64,000 nt of DNA from Prostheceraeus crozeri (Eukaryota > Platyhelminthes > Polycladida > Euryleptidae): NCBI GenBank assembly GCA_907163375.1, contig CAJQUW010007914.1:1-64000 (forward strand), written 5' to 3'. Position 1 is the stretch's first letter, and the number at the start of each line of letters is the position of its first letter. The translations under genes and the position numbers were made by a program. Below are positions 11,281-21,708 of the stretch, piece by piece. The notes below the pieces were generated by a model. That model saw only the letters and a program-made list of their open reading frames with translations, was not told the origin of the DNA and did not search any database.

Positions 11281-14200
11281 GTGTGTGTAATTACATACTG
11301 TTACAATAAATAACATTCATAAGATTGCCATTTCTCCTGACCTTTCGAATTCGACAGCATTTCAATCAAGGACGAGGCTTCACTTGTCATCGAGGTCAAC
11401 GAGCACGAAGTCAAGGCAAAACTCACATGCTAAGAAAACTAAATTGACATTGACCTCAGAAAAATTAAGAAACAAGCCGCAATTATCAGTAACCCATGAA
11501 AATTAACCATTCTTCGTTAATTTTTCGCCTGTGTTTAAAAGATTTTCTAATCGAAGCAAGACGACTTCATTTTATCTAAAACCGGTTTTAGCCGACTCAG
11601 CTAGGTGGAATGCTTCGATTCATACGTTTGGTGAAAATCGACCTTAATCTATTAGCCTCAGTCTTCCACATGAATCATGATGATATAAATTATGCATTCG
11701 AATTACACGTAGGGCTGTGTACTAACCGCACCGGTGCACCGAACATTTTAAGAAGTTGCGCTGAAACATCAATTAAAGTAAAACTGAAATATAATTTGTC
11801 TGACGTTCTAAATTGTCTTTTGTGATAGTTTATTAGGACTTCAGTTTTGAAAGTAGGGTCTCTGGTTCTTACGATAAATGTTCATTGAGAATTTCGTAAA
11901 GACCTCGTACTAGGAAGCCTCCTAGCAGTTAACAGCATGAAACAGACCGATATAGGCATCCTTTAGTTCAATTTTGCCGATGCTTGCAAACGGCTCTCAT
12001 CATGCCTAATCTGTCTATATGATAGCTTTAATGGAATTCTTGATTATAAGATGAAAACCGATATTATAAAGATATGAAAAAATTGTAAAATGATGAAATT
12101 ACCAAACTACCAATTCGAAATTTCGAAACATATTAAGCAGTATACATGTACTTCGAAATCACGAAAAAATGAAATGCCTGAAAACATCAAAACATCAGGA
12201 AAGGTAGGATAATTAGAAACAGTGTCACTGCAATCTGCAATTATGCAAGAAAGACAACTTCTCGATATTACTCGGGTTCAAGCATTCTCTCTTTGATGTT
12301 GCAGTCTAACCGGATGGAAACTTCGGGTGCAGCGCTGGCCCTTGGAAAGTTGAGATATTTCTTAGCAAGAGGGGCAGCGGCAGTGAGCGCAGCATTCATT
12401 GTGAGATTCCGAAATTTTGAGGTCACAGGAATTGAGATTTCGCGGCTTATGTATCATGAACTTGAATAATCTAATTTTCGTCACTTTTTCAACTTTTTCT
12501 TAACTTCATGGAATGCATCGCCTGTTTTATGATGCAGCCGTGATTTTCAGAAGGCTTCATATAGCAGACATTAGTAACTTCATGTTGAATTAAAAGCTTG
12601 AATTGACTCACATCAATCTTACCTCATGTTCTACTCTTAAACAATGATTTCGAAAAGTGCCGTGCTAGACACCGGCAAGTAAGTATCATAGAATTACCTA
12701 CTTTCCTGTGAAATATGACGGTAGGCCTATGTGAAGCTAGGATAATGCTACATAGATTTCTTTATATTGGCGTTTAAAGACGTAATTCAAATTTTCCAAT
12801 AACATTCAAACTTAGATTTCATCCCTAACGCAAGACACAAAATTTCAATTTCCATGGCTTCATAATGAGAATTAGGGAACACATGTGGCAGTACTTAGGA
12901 TCTCTTAATACAGCAATGATAAATAAATATAATAAATGGACAAATTGTTATTTATACCTCTCCCATTCTTTTGCGAATGCGCATATTTTAAGATTTTCAG
13001 GTTTGACCCGATCATGGTTTGAAACATAGTCTCCCGGACGAAGAGCGCACACTGTACCACATGGCCATAGAGCCGGTAACATACAGCACGGATATGATGA
13101 CATTGCTGTTAGGACAATGCATACAGCTGAGAAGGTTAAAAGCTATGAAATAAGGGTATATCAAACCATGATTTACATGTACATGTAGATCTCAGTAATT
13201 ATTGTTTGTGATAAGACTCTTTGAGGCGCCATGATGCTACATTCATAGAGACCATATCAAAACAGGTTAACCAATAATACCGATAATCCAATAATCCTTG
13301 ATAGGGAAGCCAATGCGAGTGCTTAGAACGAGAGTCGACACTGAGAAATATAAAGTGTGACATGGACATATGACTTCTTATGAATTGCATGTAATCGACA
13401 GAATCGGTTCTCAAAGCAGTTGTTGCCAATTTACATCGTTGCTCAATTGAAAAGAAGTGATGCACATGTAAAAGGTGGAATGCATAAAACAAGAAAACAA
13501 TAGATAAGAAAAAAATAATTTAAAGAAAATTCTTGGACCTTCCTTTGATCGTTTTCAAGCATATTTGAAACGTCGTGCATTGTCATGCTAACTGCTATAA
13601 GGTTGTTGTATACAAATTATTTATGTCGTAAAAGGATATCTTCAGACTTGCACAAATTAAGCACGCAAATTCCTTGGCAGCCGTAGACGCTTCGTTTCGC
13701 CCATCAAGGGTCTGCAACGCAAAGTAATTTTCGTTCTTAATTTGCTCAAGCCTGAGAGCATCATTCCATTTTATGCCCAGGCAAACTGGCACTCTACAGG
13801 TTTATGTATATTGTATTTAGCTATATAACACGGACAAGGGTTTGTTTTTCACAATCACTTGAAAATCGCATTGAGGTTTTAAACACCTCACTGTTGAACG
13901 AGTAAATTGAGCGAACCGGATATCCCAGGTATTACCAATGACCTGAACTGAATCAAGAATTTGCCGTTCATGAACTGTTGCAATAACTGAGCTGATGTTT
14001 CTCACAGAGTCCTACAATTGCTATCAATGCATATTGACATTGTTGTATATTGACAGTGTTTTTCCTGTATATAAAATTCTACATGCGGCTTGTATTTAGT
14101 AGTGCTGCACTCATCGATGCTTAGATGTGTAGGTGGTATTATAGGCTATGATAACATATATTGTAGCTCTGTGGGTAGTATAGATTTTGTCGATCGCTTT

Positions 14201-14439
14201 GTTTTGTTGCATATATTCTCGTATTCTGATGCATCATCAAATGAAAGCTCCGAATTTTGTAACAGTAAATTATTCGCAAAATACGCCACATCTAACGCAA
14301 TTTTAGATTTGACTAGATTGGGTGCCGTTCTTTTTCCCATGGTTCAAACTCATCTGCGTTGACTGATATCATCTTCATTCTATGTACAGTATATATGGAG
14401 CTGATGCATAAAAGCTAATGCACTTAATATGCAAGACTT
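11281..14439. other. No gene recognised; one weak exon-like stretch
   Basis: Mostly AT-rich. At about 12303-12400 a GC-richer block follows a pyrimidine-rich TTGATGTTGCAG and is open for translation, with an alanine-rich peptide (ALALGKLRYFLARGAAAV). GTGAG lies at its right edge. This is described under findings and is not strong enough to call a gene. Confidence 0.35.
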
Positions 14440-14790
14440 ATCAACTTCTCATGGTATCCTTGTGGTTAGAGGTAGCTCCAATGTTGTTGGTTCGAACCCT
14501 CCCACCACTGATGATGCCCAACGGTCCGAAGCATGTCTCGCGGTGGTTACATCTGCTGAGATTTGATATATCTATCAATTGCCAGGTTTCTTGTAAAAAC
14601 GTGTAATGTGTAGCGCCTGCGTGAACCGCCTCAATGGTTGCGGCATTACGTGGTTGCAGAATGCAATCCGCCCTCCACGTGCCTGCGTTAAGTGGCTGCG
14701 TGAGGCCCAACTGCTGGCCGAAAGATGTCTCGTGGTGGCTACATCTGTTGAGATTTGATATATCTATCAATTTCTATGTTACTTGTGAAA
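14440..14790 (+). repeat. tRNA-type SINE with an internal duplication
   Basis: GGTTAGAGGTAGCTCC followed by the B-box-like GGTTCGAACCCTCCC marks a tRNA-type promoter. Downstream, an 80-bp block occurs twice about 192 bp apart (from about 14526 and from about 14718). Both copies contain the word GAGATTTGATATATCTATCA and start CCGAAGCATGTCTCG / CCGAAAGATGTCTCG. The second copy could be a tandem SINE dimer or a second insertion. Confidence 0.55.
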
Positions 14791-16532
14791 ATTAATGCTA
14801 AAAGTTTTGATAAGTTGCATATATATTTTTCAAATTTTGCTGCCGTCATCCAAATGAAAGCATAAAAAGCAGTCCAGTTCACTCTACTTAAATACAATCA
14901 CATGTTTTTTTCATATGTTTTTATTTAACTAATGTACGTATGCTCATAACACTTCATTTCTGAGCTACAATACATGAACTTCTCATGAACCATATGACAA
15001 GCATTTTTGACTCCATTGTAATACGTTGTAAGCAGTTCCTGTCAATCAAGCTCACATAAAATATTCATTTCTAGCGCTATTAATCCTTGTTTCACATCCT
15101 CTTGCAGTAAACGTGATCTTCAATTCGCGTGATAGAACAACAGATATCCTTCTATTCATAGCTGTATTATGTTGTCTCCGGACATTGTATTGCATTTCAG
15201 AAATCATCGCTGCGCATCGTAAAACCTTAAAGTTTACGTGACAAGACAAGTTTGTTGAACGCAATTAAATCTCCATGTTTTAATGAAAATTTGAAGGAAT
15301 CATTGATTAGAAAGGAAAATCTTTTCTTCTTTCTGGAGATGAAAATAATATCCGTATTCTGTGCTCATAAAGTATCTGATTATATATGGAAAATGAAGTA
15401 TTCGTGCCATCGAAGTCAAGCAGTGGGATCAGATTATCCCATGTCAGCAGAGGCTATCAAAAATTAATTGCAATGAAATTTGACAGAGTTATCTAATTTA
15501 AGCAGAGTTTATTTATTTACCCTTCCTTCCTCTTTGTCTGCAAATAATTGTGAAAGTTGCCCCTTAGCTTTCGCATTTCAATTGAATATAGTTTCTCGAC
15601 GACAAAGTGGGGGTTGTATGATTTTCTTGCAATTAAGGTGTCGCTTGTATTCGACAACGGACTGCAAGAATAAATTTTCTATGCTTTCCATATGGGGAGC
15701 CCAACTTGCTGATCTTGCAAACACAATAAAACTCCAATTTGAATCCTGAAGCCCCTATCGACCACCAGCGGTATTCTTTTTCATCGGAAATTCTCTCAGT
15801 AAATGGTCCAGTTTGCTGCCTGTCTCGATTTGTGCAGCAATGAAATACAGACAATGTGCAAATCAGTGATGAAATACGAAAGCGTTGAATATAGTCGAAG
15901 AAAAAGATGATTGCAACTGTGACAACGAACTTGAGACGTGAGATTTGCAAAAAGTAGAATTAGAAGCTTATATTGAATGAGATGTGGCAGAGATCATTAG
16001 GCCTCTGCTATTATTTATCGTTTCATATCGATTATTTTATTAGTAGTGGTTGAGTTTTTATCGATTTCATCATTTCTAGTTGTTTTGATAAGAATTGTGA
16101 ACTCATGTTGAAGTAACTAGCAATTTTCATGATGGAAAACAACACCGGCAATAAAAAATTGCGATGGTATAATGATTAATGATCTAAAAATCAAGGACTT
16201 GTTCTTAGGATGGCTGTTAAGCAATTAATTATTGACTGCCATTGCCAAGCAACATAAAAATGTCAGAATTAACCTATATCTTATCAACACACTCTAATAG
16301 CAGCAGTTTTATGACATATAATTAATTGATTAATTGCTTCATTTCCTCACAATTACAGATTCGGGAGCGCAATACAATTGACAAATGATTTGCAAACGAC
16401 AAATGACAAATGATAATGCAATAGGATTTCATCCGAAGGAAAGGACGCAATGATGTTGCAAAAATATTACAGGAAATTAATGATTTTAAAAAAACCTCAC
16501 AAAAGACCTGGCAAAACGTTTTGTCTTTACAA
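14791..16532. other. No gene recognised
   Basis: AT-rich with short unrelated open frames. No motif, exon or repeat is supported. Confidence 0.4.
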
Positions 16533-16815
16533 AAGGGTCTCTGTGGCACTGTGGAACCTTAAGTGCTTGGCCTAGCTATCTATTGGTCCACAGGTAGAGC
16601 CTCAAAAGTGTCATTGGAAATCGGCAGGACGGGTATCCGGAGTAAAAGATCAAAAAGCTCCAGATTAAAGTCTGACTGTGTCAGCACCGTCCAAGCGCCT
16701 TCCAAGGGCCCAGGGCCTTTTGAATCACTTCGCATGTCAAGATGTAATTGCTGATTTCTATTTCATCAATAAAAATGCAATGCACTACACTATGGAGGAG
16801 TAGTGACGTTCAACC
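16533..16815 (+). repeat. tRNA-derived SINE, copy 2
   Basis: Same family as the copy at about 10985. It shares the CTGTGGCACTGTGG head, GGTCCACAGGTAGAGCC at the B-box position, AAAGTGTCATTGGAA, GTGTCAGCACCGTCCAAGC and the terminal GGAGTAGTGACGTT. It carries about 80 bases near its 3' end that copy 1 lacks, so copy 1 is shortened or copy 2 has an extra insertion. Confidence 0.7.
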
Positions 16816-19079
16816 ATAATTTCTTTTAAAAGGGCAATAAGACAATTAGTGGTCATGGATGACTATTATGATGGTTAAAGAAATCACAAAGATGATGCCC
16901 ATTATTCTGCTGCACAGGAGCAAATAACTTTTCATATCATTTTGTAGCACCTGCGATAAGTGACAGGACCATAGCTTAGCGTCATGATTGGGTCGAATAA
17001 ACCGGCAAGTCCGCCATTCCACAGAAAAAGGTTTTTATGAAGATAATCAGGGATATTGCATTCACAAGCATATCTGGAAGTCAAACCTGAACTGATAAAC
17101 GCAATATAGCACCTAGGTATTAGGGCAAGTGGGCAAGAACAGCAGCGAAGGCTACATAGAATAATAAGACGCTTTGATGCTTTTTTAGCAATACCTCAAT
17201 ATATGCTGGTTCCTTTTCAAAACATGAAGAAAGCGTACGTCAAGAAAAGACAAAACATTAACCTTAATCAATAGAAGAGGAAACGAAAATTGGGATGATG
17301 CCTATGATTACGCTTTTACGATGATTTTCAACACGTGACATTTCGATTGCAGGATTATTCATCAGTTGATTATCTTGGCTTTTGGTAAAACCTGTGGTCA
17401 GTTTGTCACAAGAACATCAATCGGTGTGACTTGCTGAAATCACATTGGTTTGATTTTGTAAAAGATCCAATATCTGTGGGATGGAGGTCGAATATGCTAA
17501 AACTTATCAAGGACAAAATTTCTAAAAATAGATGCCGCTGTATTCAAAATTGGAAGCCAGTGTTTCAGATTTGGTGTTTTCTATTGTATAGTAAACAAAT
17601 CCGAAAATAATAAGCGAAATTGGAGACCAAGTGCCACAAAATGTTCCGATTATTATATTAGCTACCATCTTTACAACGATATCTTAATTGGCGAATTTAA
17701 TAGAAACTTGAGTCATGCGATCAATTTAACTCAATTTCGAAAATTTCTTCCAAAATTTGAATTTTCACGCAGTTGTGTACTTTTTGCGAACTTTTTTCTG
17801 TATATTCGTTGCTCTACAAAACCTTAGATGCCTCATAAGCGTGGTATGAAATAATTTTTGTATGAATTTCAATGGGCATCTGTCATGTAGAACGGAGCTA
17901 CATGGCTTCAAATATGATGCAAATACATGGCCCGCGGGAAAACACAAAAAAATTGTACAAGTCGCACAGCCTTCTATATTGTTGTTACCCAAAATGACTA
18001 TGATAAATGTGTTGCTGTACGGCGGTGCGGATCACATCTGTGATCTTGAGTGGCCAACTAAAATGCAGAAACCTACACCAGGCATTCAATAAACGTGATT
18101 TTCAAAAGAAGCAGAAAATGACTGTTTTCAAGATGGACTAGCTTTTTCTTTATGCCAGTTTTGAAGCAAAGTGATACTGAAATTCAAAAACGTGTTCGAT
18201 TACCTGGAGAAAAAATTTGATCAAGTAGCCGATAGTTTGAGTGGCATGAATTGGCAAATTTTGATCTTGCACTTTTTCCTCAACATGTGATGTCCATATT
18301 ATACAAGTAGTATCGAGAAGTGGCATTTATAGTGCAATAGTGCTTGAAAACGTTAATGGTTGGTGTCCCAAAATCTCAGCGTCTACAGTCCCAGTTTTGA
18401 AGCAAAGCCGTGCATCTCATCCTATTCGTATTTGTGGCGACTATTCCTTGACACCTATGATGTCATTTTATTTTTAGAATGATATAAAGTGATATCATTT
18501 TATTTTTTATAATGAAAATATACAATTTTTTAGTGAAATATAATTAGATCTAGTCATACGAATTTTTGGATTTGCATTATTATCATAATACTTTTACTGC
18601 TCTTAGCAATGAAGTTAAAATTAGATTGCATGCAGCATCGATATATTTCAAATAATGGAAGACCGAAGAAAGCAGTTTAGTCATACAAGTTTGTTGTGTA
18701 TTAAAACTGAGGCAAGACCTATGGCCTATACATTAGACATCGCAAGTTTTGATTTCAGCTTTATATACTCGAATTGCAAATATGCCTACAATATGCAGTT
18801 GGTCAGGCCAACAGTATCTAAAGTACAAAAAAAGGAGAAATATATTTAGGTTACAGTCAACACTTCAAAAACATCAAGACAGTTATTAATGAGTTTAATG
18901 TTCAATCATTGTCAATCTGTGGGATAGACAGACTGACAGACAATAACCTGTTGCTTTTCGCTGCATGAATCAACAACTGGGGAAGGACATTGGTAAAACA
19001 AACGAAAGAGACTACATTTGCTTTAATACAAAATGCTAAGAATCTATGATTAGAAAATATGATTGAAATAAAAATTTTT
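16816..19079. other. No gene recognised
   Basis: AT-rich anonymous sequence. A single TGGCCCGCGGG word near 17927 resembles the subterminal motif of the hAT element at the start of the window, but no matching ends were found. Several short open frames show nothing recognisable. Confidence 0.4.
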
Positions 19080-19740
19080 GATGATATCATTTTGTCATTG
19101 CCGATCTACGCTTGACACTGAACACGATTATCGACTGCGATTCTTACAAAATACCTACAATTCAAGAAATTTTGGAAAAGATATCCGATTCTCAAGTCTA
19201 TTTTGTACTGGACTTATCAGACGCATTTCTTCAAGTTCCCTTGTCAAAGGAAAGTCAATTGTATATTCGGTCATTTTGCGTATACCAGGTTGCAGTTTGG
19301 TATTTCGGCATCTCCTATGATATTTCAAGAGGTTATCGACAAACTTATTCATGGTATTCCTGGTGTGATGGCCTATATGGGTCATTAGGACATCATATGG
19401 ATATCATTATTGCTACCAAATCAGCCAAAGATCACAAGAATGTTTTAAATACTGGTCTGCAGAGATTGGCAAAGTACAATTTCAAGGTCAATGACAACAA
19501 ATCTCAGATCCAACAGCAACGCGTGAGATTACCTGGTTACATTTGTGAAGGAGGGAAAATGTTACAAGATGACGCTAAATTGCAGAACTTCGTAAAATTG
19601 AGCTCCCCAGTGAACAAAGAACAATTCCCCGTAATTCCAAAACCTCTATACCTTCTCCTGAAAATGAATGTGCCATGGAGCTGATAGTCGCAGCACGAAG
19701 ATTCTGTGAGAGAACTTATCAATGATATTGCAAATGGTCA
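19080..19740 (+). pseudogene. Gypsy reverse-transcriptase remnant
   Basis: The translation contains the Gypsy reverse-transcriptase stretch YFVLDLSDAFLQVPLS with the conserved LDL-x(2)-AF core, preceded by the usual IPTIQEIL motif. It is a fossil part of the split Gypsy element and is broken. The similarity fades just before the LINE insertion. Confidence 0.75.
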
Positions 19741-20259
19741 AATTACTTAGAAAGAATAGAATAAGTGTATATTTTTGAAAATAAAAATCAAGACATAAAT
19801 ACAAAACACAATTCACAAATAATATCAAAGTCAATTTAACGTGCAATTACAGTATGTGCGGCGGTTGAATAAAAGAACTGTGTCCACGACGCGTAAGATT
19901 TATTTCCTAACCAATTACTAGTTTACTAACTGTATTACTAGTTTACTTGTTCTTAGTTATCAGGAACTAATGAATCCTTCCATTCGATCTCTTGCTTCGC
20001 TGCAGGACGGTCGGATTTCTAGCGACTTCTGGTGAATACTGTTTGGTCGTTCTTTCATCTGACATCTACCATCTAGTGCTTTGCATGCAATTATGCTGAT
20101 ATCTACACTTAGCACAATTGAAAACGCACAACCTGTCAAATCAATCAAATTGATCGCTATACACGATTGATAAAGAATGGAGGACGCATTCTAACCGACA
20201 TAGATATCTGTGCTACGGCCCGACGGCGGTCAGGGGTCTAATGACATGATTGACAGCTA

Positions 20260-20373
20260 ATGTAAATGAATAGGACAAACTTTTAGTGATTAAGAAAAGA
20301 AGTTATTAAACATAACATGTAAATGAAAAGGACAAACTTTTAGTGATTAAGAAAAGTAATTATTAAACATAAC
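20260..20373. repeat. 57-bp tandem duplication inside the Tc1 element
   Basis: Two adjacent copies, 20260-20316 and 20317-20373, share ATGTAAATGAA, GGACAAACTTTTAGTGATTA and TATTAAACATAAC with only a few differences. It lies between the transposase stop and the left terminal inverted repeat. Confidence 0.9.
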
Positions 20374-20390
20374 ATCTATACTTGTACAAG

Positions 20391-21455
20391 TTAATAGCGG
20401 GTATAACCTCCGTGAGCAGTCAATAAGGCGCTGATTCGTCGCGGCATTCTGAGGACGAGCCGTCTCAGAAAATTTTGAGGAATTTGTTGCCAAACTGCAA
20501 CCACTGTCTCTTGTAATTCACGCTGTGTTTGCGGAGGCGGGTCCCGCTGCTGAACTTGGCGCTTCAGATAATCCCACACGTGCTCGATCGGGTTCATGTC
20601 CGGCGACCTTGATGGCCAGCGAAGAGTCCGTATCCCTAAGTTTTCCTTCAGCTGCGTCACATTGTATGCACGATGCGAAGGTGCGTTATCATCTTACAGG
20701 ATCCAGTTGGCCACGTCTCCGAATGTTCGAGTCGCAAATGGCAGAAGATGCGTTTGCAGCAGTTCAGCATAACGCTCACCAGTCACGTTCGTGTTGAGCA
20801 CTACCAGCTCGGTCTTGCCCGTCAGGGTGATGCCTGCCCACACGTGAACGGATGGCCCCTGTTGCTGATGAGTAGGCTGGACGTGTTGCTGCAGCATCTC
20901 TTGGCGTGACACACGCCAAACACGAATGCGGCCATCATTGCGGAACAGACGAAACCGACTTTCGTCAGTGAAGATGATACGTCTCCATTGTGGTAGTCTC
21001 CAGTGAACTCGTTGCATCGCCCACCGCTCTCTTCGTGCCACATGCGCAGGTGTTAATCTGGGGCATTTGCGCATCTTCCTTGAGCGAAGTCCTTGCTCTC
21101 GAAGCCAATTTCTTATGGTGCCCGAGCTCAGGATGTTGCCTCTGCGACTTCTTTCGCCCCACATCAGTCGTAGCAGAGTTGCGGGGAGTGTGGGATTGCC
21201 TCGCACCATTCTGAGTAATCGCCGGTCAGCTCTGGCAGTTGTGTGACGAACTGCACCAACGCCAGCGTGTGCCACGGTACCATTTGCTCTCGCTTTCTTG
21301 AGAAGTCGGGCAATCGTCGTATGCGAACGACCGAAATGTCGTCCGACTGCCCGAAGGGACAGTCCAGCGTCAAGCATGCCAATAGCACGCCATCTTTCGG
21401 CATCAGACATTTGACGCACCATCTTAAGATTTTTCACAAAACCGTCATTTCCCAT
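20391..21455 (-). pseudogene. Tc1-family DDE transposase with one premature stop
   Basis: A DD34E transposase that would cut and paste the surrounding element. From the N-terminus: a helix-turn-helix region (ERWRAIGMLDAGLSLRAVGRHFGRS), a second DNA-binding half (LSSGTIRNWLREQGL), then the catalytic core with TDESRF for the first Asp, DDNAPSHR for the second and SPDMNPIEH ending in Glu 34 residues later. The frame opens at 21455 and is interrupted by one TAA near 20690, just before DDNAPSHR where the family has Gln; a CAA to TAA change would explain it. After the stop the same frame continues to 20391. Total length, about 355 codons, is normal for Tc1. With only one lesion visible it was probably active recently, but this copy should not make a functional enzyme unless the stop is read through. 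Confidence 0.9.
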
Positions 21456-21708
21456 AATAAGTCGTTAATTTTATACTTCATGATCGAAGTTCAATTTGAA
21501 CACATGCTTGCTAAGTAATTCGGTAATAATAATGCTTGCTTCAGTAATTCAGTCTGAACAATTACGCAATCCCACCACCAGACCGCCGTCGTGCAGATAT
21601 CTATGTCAATTAGCGTGCGTCCTTCATTCCATATTCAATCGAAGCGATTTACTTCGAATTAGCTGGATTTGACAGGTGGTGCGTTTTCAATTGTGCTAAG
21701 TGTATTGT

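Larger units (their letters stand above)
20106..21702 (-). mobile_element. Tc1-like DNA transposon with TA target duplications
   Basis: Terminal inverted repeats of about 120 bp start CACTTAGCACAATTGAAAAC at both ends (20106 inward, and the complement ending at 21702). TA dinucleotides at 20104-20105 and 21703-21704 are the standard Tc1/mariner target duplication. The 1.6 kb body encodes one DDE transposase on the minus strand. Inside the left end lies a 57-bp tandem duplication (20260-20316 and 20317-20373), beginning ATGTAAATGAA and differing at few positions. The repeats have diverged moderately. Confidence 0.92.

Noticed and set aside
13595-13792. 65-codon minus-strand frame with moderate GC content, considered as a host exon
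   Set aside because: A weak acceptor-like CTGTAG precedes it but no splice donor follows at the end of the open stretch, and there is no recognisable similarity.
17765-18092. Second hAT element suggested by TGGCCCGCGGG near 17927
   Set aside because: The CAGTGGTGGGCA-type tips and an 8-bp duplication could not be found nearby, so one motif is not enough.
20525-21518. Plus-strand frames of 60-91 codons across the Tc1 element
   Set aside because: They are shadows of the minus-strand transposase, whose catalytic motifs are unmistakable.
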